From Acidobacteriota bacterium (lineage in GTDB: Bacteria > Acidobacteriota > Terriglobia > Bryobacterales > Bryobacteraceae): DNA of 36,934 nt. Position 1 is the stretch's first letter. Each line of letters starts with the position of its first letter. A program made the translations under genes and the position numbers. The stretch is from assembly GCA_016871055.1 (NCBI GenBank), contig VFZW01000017.1, positions 1 through 36,934 of the forward strand. The letters run 5' to 3'. Shown one piece after another: positions 31,839-36,934 of the stretch. The notes beneath the pieces are model-generated. The model did no database searches. It was not told the origin of the DNA and saw only the letters and a list, made by a program, of their open reading frames with translations.

Positions 31839-32621
31839 ATGAGAATACCGCTGTACTGGGTCGACGCGTTCACATCGCGCCGATTCGGTGGCAATCCCGC
31901 CGCCATCTGCCCGCTGCCGCGCTGGCTGCCGGACTCGCTACTGCAAGCGATCGCCGCGGAAAACAATCTGGCGGAAACCGCCTACTTCGTGCACGAGCCC
32001 GACGGCTATCGGATTCGCTGGTTCACGCCGGGCGTCGAGGTCGACCTGTGCGGTCACGCGACGTTGGCCTCGGCGCTCGTGCTGATGGACTGCATGGGAC
32101 TCGGCGGTGAAAGCGTGGTATTCAACAGCCGCAGCGGGCCGCTGACGGTTACGCGCGACGGCGCGCGCTACACGCAGGACTTCCCTTCCCGTCCCGCCGC
32201 CCCTCTAGCCGACGACGACGCGCTCGCCGCCGCCCTCGGCGCCACGCCCTTGGCGGTGTTGAAGGCGCGCGACACGATGGCCGTGTTCGAAACGCAGGCG
32301 CAAGTCGCGTCGCTCGCACCCGACATGAAGGCGCTGGCAAAGGTCGATACGTTCGCAGTGATCGCCACCGCGCCCGGCGACGATTGCGATTTTGTCTCGC
32401 GCTTTTTCGCGCCGAGAGCCGGGATCGACGAAGATCCGGTGACGGGCTCGGCGCACTCAACGCTGACCCCGTACTGGTCCGCGCGCCTCGGCAAGAAGGA
32501 CATGTTCGCAAGGCAGATCTCTGCGCGTGGCGGCGAGTTGTGGCTCACCGATCGCGGCGAGCGCGTCTCCATCAGCGGGCAGGGCGTGCTGTACATGACG
32601 GGATTTATTGAGGTCGAGTAA
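31839..32621 (+). CDS. PhzF-family isomerase/epimerase
   Basis: A 260-residue protein of the phenazine-biosynthesis-like (PhzF/YddE) family with the diaminopimelate-epimerase-like double barrel. Signature segments are VDAFTSRRFGGNPAAICPL (8-26), AAENNLAETAYF (about 40-51, with the catalytic Glu), RWFTPGVEVDLCGHATLASA (about 61-80) and FFAPRAGIDEDPVTGSAHSTLTPYW (about 188-212). Family members catalyse isomerisation or epimerisation of diverse small molecules; the substrate is unknown, and no phenazine genes are nearby. It follows the HTH-like gene by four bases. Confidence 0.92.
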   Translation: MRIPLYWVDAFTSRRFGGNPAAICPLPRWLPDSLLQAIAAENNLAETAYFVHEPDGYRIRWFTPGVEVDLCGHATLASALVLMDCMGLGGESVVFNSRSGPLTVTRDGARYTQDFPSRPAAPLADDDALAAALGATPLAVLKARDTMAVFETQAQVASLAPDMKALAKVDTFAVIATAPGDDCDFVSRFFAPRAGIDEDPVTGSAHSTLTPYWSARLGKKDMFARQISARGGELWLTDRGERVSISGQGVLYMTGFIEVE

Positions 32622-32636
32622 CACATAGCAAATCGC

Positions 32637-32642
32637 TATACT
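32637..32642 (+). promoter_or_regulatory. -10 element of the toxin-antitoxin operon, predicting a leaderless mRNA
   Basis: TATACT ends six bases before the GTG of the toxin gene, so the expected transcription start coincides with the start codon. No ribosome-binding site is visible. Confidence 0.5.
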
Positions 32643-32648
32643 GTCCTT

Positions 32649-32945
32649 GTGAGGTTCACGAGTCATCGCAATTTGATGATTGCGGCCAACAGGCACGCGA
32701 GGTGTCTCGGCGCGGTCAGTCGCTGGTACGACTTGGTCAGCGTCCTCGAATCGCGCAACCTCGTCGAACTTCGCCGGACGTTTCCCTCGGCTGATCAAGT
32801 TGGTAATACATTGGTCTTCAATATCGCCGGAAACAACTACCGTTTGCTTTGTTGCGTTGACTGGGCAGCCCAGCGGCTGTTTTTTCGAAGCTTGCTCACA
32901 CACGCCGAGTATGACTGCACAAATGTGGAGGCAATATGCCCTTAG
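32649..32945 (+). CDS. higB: HigB-type mRNA interferase toxin
   Basis: A 98-residue RelE-superfamily toxin of the HigB type, a ribosome-associated mRNase. Family features: the central ELRRTFPSADQVGNTLVFNI region, GNNYRLLCCVDWAAQRLFFRSLLTHAEYD (about 61-89), where the NYRL strand and the final HAEYD are characteristic. The GTG at 32649 gives the right length; it lacks a Shine-Dalgarno, and its -10 lies at leaderless distance. The gene overlaps its antitoxin by ten bases, the toxin-first order typical of HigBA. The basic N-terminus (TSHRNLMIAANRHARC) is consistent with RNA binding. Confidence 0.85.
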   Translation: MRFTSHRNLMIAANRHARCLGAVSRWYDLVSVLESRNLVELRRTFPSADQVGNTLVFNIAGNNYRLLCCVDWAAQRLFFRSLLTHAEYDCTNVEAICP

Positions 32946-33349
32946 TGATGGATGAGAAGAGGTACGGCCAACTCTTGGCGGAACATCTGCCGGCGGTCAT
33001 CGAAACCGATGAGGAACAAGACCGGCTGGCCGAGGCGCTTATGAACCTGTCGATTCCGCCACGCGTTCTCACTCCCGAGGAAAAGCAGCTCGCTGCGCTT
33101 CTAGGCCACCTGATCGACGACTACGAACGGCGCACTTCGGCCAAGTCCGCCAAGCGATATTCGCCCGTCCAGAGGTTGAAGTATCTGATGTCCGAACACG
33201 GGCTGAAGCAAGTCGATCTCGCCGATATCTTCGGCGGGCAGCCGGTCGTCTCCGCGGTATTGGCCGGCAAACGCTCCATAAACCTCCAACACGCGCGGAA
33301 GCTCTCCGCGCGCTTCGGGCTATCGATCGACGCTTTTCTTTCCGCCTGA
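32936..33349 (+). CDS. higA: HigA-type antitoxin with XRE-like HTH
   Basis: A 137-residue antitoxin. The N-terminal part (about 1-75) is acidic and helical (ETDEEQDRLAEALMNL), probably the toxin-neutralising and dimerising segment; the C-terminal part (about 76-137) is an XRE-family helix-turn-helix (YLMSEHGLKQVDLADIFGG, then VLAGKRSINLQHARKLSARF) that should bind the operon promoter and repress it. It starts ten bases before the toxin stop codon, so translation is coupled. Its 3' end overlaps the convergent methyltransferase gene by 30 bases. Confidence 0.87.
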   Translation: MPLVMDEKRYGQLLAEHLPAVIETDEEQDRLAEALMNLSIPPRVLTPEEKQLAALLGHLIDDYERRTSAKSAKRYSPVQRLKYLMSEHGLKQVDLADIFGGQPVVSAVLAGKRSINLQHARKLSARFGLSIDAFLSA

Positions 33350-33976
33350 TTCAATCACAAGCGACAACCGGAACCACGGCGCGTGCGACTCCACACGCGC
33401 CTCCGGCACAAGCTGCCGCAACTCAGCCTTCGTGAACGCGGCGTCCACGCTGATCGGTCCATCGTGCAGCGTAATCGGATCCCACCTGAATAACCAGCGC
33501 GTCGCGGGTAGAAACTGCCGCGCGAGCACATGACGCTGTAAGTCGACGGCAACCACCGCCATCCGCGCCGCGCTGCGGAAATCCTCCACCGCGCGCACCA
33601 CCTCGGCCTCGCCGAGATGATGCAAAAACAACGTGCAAATCACGATATCGACGCTGCCACGCGCAATCGGCCACGCGCACGCATCCGCCAACACCCGCCG
33701 CCCGCCCGCCTGCCGCAATAACATTTCGGATCGGTCGAGCGCGATGAACCGCGCGCGCGGAAACCGCCGCGCCAGATAACGAATCGTGTCGCCGCCCGCC
33801 GCGCCCACATCGAGAATCAACGCGTCCGGCTTGCGCGCAAGAAGCGGCGCGAGCTTCCGCGCCAGAATCGCATTGCCGCCAAACCAACGATTGATGCGAT
33901 CGAGATCACGCAAGTTACCGGCGGCCTCCTCGGCGCTGGCGCCATCCAAAAGTTCGGGCTGCATGACGCGTGGCAT
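33320..33976 (-). CDS. Class I SAM-dependent methyltransferase
   Basis: A 218-residue methyltransferase. An N-terminal helical cap (about 1-45, including NLRDLDRINRWFGG) resembles class I enzymes acting on small molecules. Motif I is ALILDVGAAGGDTIRYLA (about 61-78), followed by motif II FIALDRSEMLLRQ (about 88-100) and motif IV SVDIVICTLFLHHL (about 120-133). The reading frame stays open for a further 108 codons upstream across the thymidine kinase gene, but that part is a shadow; the ATG at 33976 leaves 12 bases to tdk on the other strand. The substrate is unknown. Confidence 0.85.
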   Translation of the reverse strand: MPRVMQPELLDGASAEEAAGNLRDLDRINRWFGGNAILARKLAPLLARKPDALILDVGAAGGDTIRYLARRFPRARFIALDRSEMLLRQAGGRRVLADACAWPIARGSVDIVICTLFLHHLGEAEVVRAVEDFRSAARMAVVAVDLQRHVLARQFLPATRWLFRWDPITLHDGPISVDAAFTKAELRQLVPEARVESHAPWFRLSLVIESGGKKSVDR

Positions 33977-33988
33977 GATAGGGAGACT

Positions 33989-34603
33989 ATGGATATTGTG
34001 ACAGGCCACGTCGGCTGGATCGAGGTGGTTTGCGGCCCGATGTTCTCGGGCAAGAGTGAAGAGTTGATTCGCAGGCTGCGGCGCGCCAAAATCGCGCGGA
34101 AACGCGTGCAGGTCTTCAAGCCCACCATCGACGACCGCTACTCGAGCGATGAAATCGTCTCCCACTCCGACACGCGCATGCAATCGCAAGTCGTGCAGGA
34201 CGCGGGTGAAATCATGCGCTATCTCGACTGGCGCACGCAAGTCATCGGTCTCGACGAAGCGAATTTCCTTGGTCCCCGCGTCGTCGAAATCGCCCAACAA
34301 CTCGCCGACGCCGGCAAACAGGTCATCGTCGCCGGGCTCGATACCGACTACCTCGGCCGCCCCTTCCCGCCAATGCCGGAGTTACTCGCGCTCGCGGAAT
34401 CCATCACAAAAACGCTGGCGATTTGCATGCGCTGCGGCAACCCGGCCAAACACACGCAGCGCCTCGTCGAAAGCGAAGCGTTGATCGTCGTCGGGGCCGC
34501 CGGCATGTACGAAGCACGCTGCCGCCGTTGTTTCGAACCCGGCATTCCAAAGCAGGAACACTTCGATTTCATGCACCCGGAGCGCGAAAAGCAGCAAGTC
34601 TGA
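33989..34603 (+). CDS. tdk: Thymidine kinase (type II)
   Basis: Phosphorylates thymidine to dTMP with ATP in the salvage pathway. The 204-residue product has the P-loop GPMFSGKSEELIRR (about 16-29), the lid and Asp motif QVIGLDEANFL (about 82-92, catalytic Glu/Asp), the thymidine-binding VIVAGLDTDYLGRPF (about 112-126), and two zinc-binding pairs, CMRCGNP (about 147-153) and CRRCFEP (about 182-188). The length is normal. GGGAG precedes the ATG at short spacing. It is divergent from the methyltransferase gene. Confidence 0.95.
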   Translation: MDIVTGHVGWIEVVCGPMFSGKSEELIRRLRRAKIARKRVQVFKPTIDDRYSSDEIVSHSDTRMQSQVVQDAGEIMRYLDWRTQVIGLDEANFLGPRVVEIAQQLADAGKQVIVAGLDTDYLGRPFPPMPELLALAESITKTLAICMRCGNPAKHTQRLVESEALIVVGAAGMYEARCRRCFEPGIPKQEHFDFMHPEREKQQV

Positions 34604-34745
34604 CAACAGTTGGAACGATTTTTGTGCGAGCCGCATCTGAAGCCATGTACGCCGCCAGCCTAATGATAGACTAAGAAGAATTGACGGCGAGTCCGCAAAC
34701 GACGCGCGTTGCTTCGGCTCCAAACGCAAGAGGAGGTCTTTCGAC

Positions 34746-35636
34746 ATGAACCCGAACCAACCTGGCATGTTTCAACCACCGCCGCCGCCGGCATCGAATG
34801 GAGGTGGCTTGAAGATTCCGATCCTCTTCGGGCTGGTACTCGCGCTGCTGGCCGCCAACGTGTATCTGTTCCTGCAACTTGGCAAAACCAAGGACGACGT
34901 AAAGGAGCTCCAGGCCTCACTGAAGACGGAGATTCAGGGCGTGCATGAGGTTGCCGCCGTATCCAGCAAGGCCAGCCAGAAGTATCAGACCGAATTGAAG
35001 GATCAACTCGAAGAGGCGCGCCGTCAACAGGCGATGGCCGTTGGCCAGGCGAAGCTCGATGCGCAAAAGAAGGTCGAGGACCTGGAGAGGACCCTGAAAC
35101 AGGAAACAAGAGCGGTCGCGCAGCAGATGGAGAGCAAGATCGGCGAAGTGAAGGAGCAGACGCAGGCCGCGCAGAGCAAGATCGGTGAAGTCTCCACCGA
35201 AGTCGGCGCTGTCAAAGGCGAAGTGGCCGCGACGAAATCCGAACTCGAAAAGACCATCGGCGACTTGAAGCGAGTGAAAGGCGACCTCGGCGAGCAAAGC
35301 GGGCTGATCGCCACCAACGGAAGAGAGCTGAACGCGCTGAAAGCGCTCGGCGAACGCAACTACTTCGAGTTCCGTCTGGCCAAACAGAAAAACGCGCAGA
35401 GAGTCGGTGACGTTGCCATCCTGCTGAAGCGGGTCGATCAGAAGAGGAACAAATTCACGATCGAACTGACGGCCGACGACAAGAAGGTCGAGAAGAAGGA
35501 CAAGTCGATCAACGAGCCGCTGCAGTTCTACACCTCAAAGGCGCGCCAGCCGTACGAGATCGTCGTCAATGAAGTCGGCAAGGATCTGATCGTCGGCTAT
35601 CTGGCGACGCCGAAAGTGCAGAGCGTCCGGAACTAA
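34746..35636 (+). CDS. Membrane-anchored coiled-coil protein (296 aa)
   Basis: A 296-residue protein of unrecognised family. A Pro-rich N-terminus (NQPGMFQPPPPPASNGGG) is followed by one membrane helix (about 25-46, IPILFGLVLALLAANVYLFLQL), a long coiled coil (about 48-195) with Lys/Glu/Gln heptads and repeated segments such as SKIGEVKEQTQAAQSKIGEVSTEVGAVKGEVAATKSEL, and a C-terminal beta domain (about 205-296: YFEFRLAKQK, VGDVAILLKRVDQKRNKFTI, DLIVGYLATPKVQSV). A strong ribosome-binding site (AGAGGAGG) precedes the ATG. The membrane anchor plus rod suggests a structural or spacer role at the envelope. It is convergent with the membrane-fusion gene, with a 4-base stop overlap. Confidence 0.8.
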   Translation: MNPNQPGMFQPPPPPASNGGGLKIPILFGLVLALLAANVYLFLQLGKTKDDVKELQASLKTEIQGVHEVAAVSSKASQKYQTELKDQLEEARRQQAMAVGQAKLDAQKKVEDLERTLKQETRAVAQQMESKIGEVKEQTQAAQSKIGEVSTEVGAVKGEVAATKSELEKTIGDLKRVKGDLGEQSGLIATNGRELNALKALGERNYFEFRLAKQKNAQRVGDVAILLKRVDQKRNKFTIELTADDKKVEKKDKSINEPLQFYTSKARQPYEIVVNEVGKDLIVGYLATPKVQSVRN

Positions 35637-36859
35637 CCGCCCTTCTTGGGCGATTGCTTCGGCGCGTCGTTGTTGATGCGAACCTTGACGCCGGTATCCA
35701 GCCGCGGCAGCGCGGTGGTCGCCACCGTCTCGCCGTCCCGCACACCCTCCAGAATCTCGACATCGGTGTCGAAGCGATCACCCATCTTCACTTCGCGTGA
35801 GTCGACCACGCCGTCTTTAATGACGTAGGCCTTGTTGGCGCCCATGATGTAGTAGATTGCCCGCTGCGGCAGAACGGTCACCCTCTCGGTCCGCGAAGTT
35901 GGCACATGCGCCTTGGCATACGATCCCGGCTTCAGTTCGCCCGCGCCGTTGTTAATCAGGACCTCGGCGACAAACGTCCGCTTGGTCTGATCGACCGTCG
36001 GCGATATGCGCCAGATCTTGCCCTGGAACTTCCGATCCTTAAACGCCTCGACCTCGACATCGACCACCTGACCCTGCCTAATCCACGGCGCCATGCGTTC
36101 GGGAATCTCGACGCGCAGCCGGATCGGATCGATCTTCACCAACACAAACAGCGGCGTGTTCGGACGCAGGAACTGCCCCGCGGTCACTTGCCGCTCTTTC
36201 ACGTACGCCTTGAACGGCGCACGCACGGAGGCGTCGCGCAATTTCTTACGCTGCAAATCCAGGCTCGCCTTATTGCGCTCCACTTCCGCCATGATGTTCC
36301 GCGTCTGGTTGATCGTCGATTCATAGGCGGCTTGCATCGCCTGCTGCCGCGCGTTGGCTTGATCGAGTTCGCTCTTGGCACCAATGTTCTGATCCACCAG
36401 GCTGCGCACGCGCTTCAGCCGTTGATCGGCCTCAAGCAACTCCGCCGCCGCCCGGCGCACATCCGGCGCATCGCGCGGATCGCTCAACCGCGCCTTCTCG
36501 TCTTTCAGACCAAGCCGCTCCAGCGACTGCCGCAACTGCGCCTCTGACTGCGCGACCGAGTACCGCAACTCTTCGTCGTTGATCCGGACAAGGACCGCGC
36601 CCGCCTCAACCGCATCGCCCAAATCGGCTTTCACTTCCTCCGCCTTGCCCTCCACCTCCGCCGAGACGATCGCCTCTTCGAATGGAAAGAATGTGCCCAC
36701 CGATTCCACAACCCGCAATACATCGCGGCCCCGCGCCTCGGCCGCCCGTACCTGAATCGGGCCAGAATCTTGCTTAGCCTGAACGGGAGGGGCCTGTTTG
36801 TTGCAACCGCCAACCATGACAGCCGCGAAAAGAAGGGCTATTGCCCGAAGTGAATACAT
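35633..36859 (-). CDS. RND-type efflux membrane fusion lipoprotein (HlyD/AcrA family)
   Basis: A 408-residue periplasmic adaptor linking an inner-membrane pump to an outer-membrane channel. A lipoprotein signal with lipobox VGGC places Cys19 at the mature N-terminus. Then come the barrel-sandwich half-motif (ESVGTFFPFEEAIVSAEVEGKAEEVKADLGDAVEAG, about 52-87), a helical hairpin (about 105-215), the second lipoyl half (AYVKERQVTAGQFLRPN) and beta-barrel domains (PIRLRVEIPERMAPWIRQGQ). The usual pump and channel genes would lie upstream of the minus-strand start or elsewhere, beyond the window. Its stop overlaps that of the convergent coiled-coil gene. Confidence 0.9.
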   Translation of the reverse strand: MYSLRAIALLFAAVMVGGCNKQAPPVQAKQDSGPIQVRAAEARGRDVLRVVESVGTFFPFEEAIVSAEVEGKAEEVKADLGDAVEAGAVLVRINDEELRYSVAQSEAQLRQSLERLGLKDEKARLSDPRDAPDVRRAAAELLEADQRLKRVRSLVDQNIGAKSELDQANARQQAMQAAYESTINQTRNIMAEVERNKASLDLQRKKLRDASVRAPFKAYVKERQVTAGQFLRPNTPLFVLVKIDPIRLRVEIPERMAPWIRQGQVVDVEVEAFKDRKFQGKIWRISPTVDQTKRTFVAEVLINNGAGELKPGSYAKAHVPTSRTERVTVLPQRAIYYIMGANKAYVIKDGVVDSREVKMGDRFDTDVEILEGVRDGETVATTALPRLDTGVKVRINNDAPKQSPKKGG

Positions 36860-36934
36860 TCTGATGATTCCGTAACCAGAGGAGGCGGCATCGAACCAAG
36901 TGAGGTTCCGCTCGCCAACCAGACGTGGGACTAT

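Noticed and set aside
31839-32621. Phenazine biosynthesis locus
   Set aside because: Only the PhzF-type enzyme is present; this family is widespread and no other phenazine genes are nearby.
33977-34300. N-terminal extension of the methyltransferase (108 more codons)
   Set aside because: It is antisense to thymidine kinase; the methyltransferase fold is complete from the ATG at 33976.

Overview
The window is a GC-rich, densely packed bacterial chromosome segment with about forty protein genes and one tRNA. Several traits point to Acidobacteriota, probably the Bryobacterales/Solibacter group: two proteins with C-terminal PEP-CTERM sorting tails, several sugar-metabolism TIM-barrel or Gfo/Idh proteins with RR-type N-terminal leaders, a planctomycete-type cytochrome c domain, a purple-acid-phosphatase-like enzyme, and a small secreted three-cysteine protein. 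The placement is inferred from protein style; no marker gene such as rRNA is present.

Layout. 0.1-5 kb: UvrD/PcrA helicase, a 52-residue Lys/Arg-rich protein, a terminator, an APC amino acid permease coupled to a 45-residue membrane peptide, and a class II cytochrome c with a bidirectional terminator. 5-9.5 kb: alpha/beta hydrolase, amidohydrolase, a divergent Ca2+/cation antiporter, a metallophosphoesterase and a PEP-CTERM protein. 9.6-15.3 kb: an oxidoreductase/sugar-isomerase pair, a membrane protein, then a beta-propeller / c-type cytochrome / mannonate-dehydratase-like series whose last gene is split by one in-frame amber codon. 15.3-16.3 kb: a GNAT acetyltransferase flanked by two small paralogous basic peptides. 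16.3-21.6 kb: the branched-chain amino acid operon ilvB-ilvN-ilvC-cimA, preceded by a promoter, a 43-codon Val/Ile/Leu-rich leader peptide and mutually exclusive antiterminator and terminator hairpins. 21.6-25.1 kb: a caspase-fold-like PEP-CTERM protein, a DUF885 lipoprotein, tRNA-Arg(UCU), and two orphan genes. 25.1-29.3 kb: an FHA-TM-lytic transglycosylase fusion, a small membrane protein, a TIM-barrel protein and an AI-2E-type permease. 29.3-32.6 kb: ruvX/yqgF, mltG, an unknown gene, a small secreted protein, and an HTH-like protein followed by a PhzF enzyme. 32.6-36.9 kb: a HigBA-type toxin-antitoxin pair, a methyltransferase, thymidine kinase, a coiled-coil membrane protein and an RND-type membrane fusion lipoprotein.

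How it works together. The ilv block makes the branched-chain precursors, with citramalate synthase supplying 2-oxobutyrate for isoleucine, and appears to be controlled by ribosome-mediated attenuation. MltG and the FHA-linked transglycosylase both act on peptidoglycan. The TIM-barrel, oxidoreductase, propeller and cytochrome genes suggest sugar-acid or polyol catabolism at or outside the membrane. Two points of genome style recur: convergent genes overlap at their stop codons, and three GTG-start genes have a -10 hexamer exactly six bases upstream, which predicts leaderless transcripts. The most interesting candidates are the ilv attenuator, the peptide-GNAT-peptide cassette, and the FHA-lytic transglycosylase fusion.
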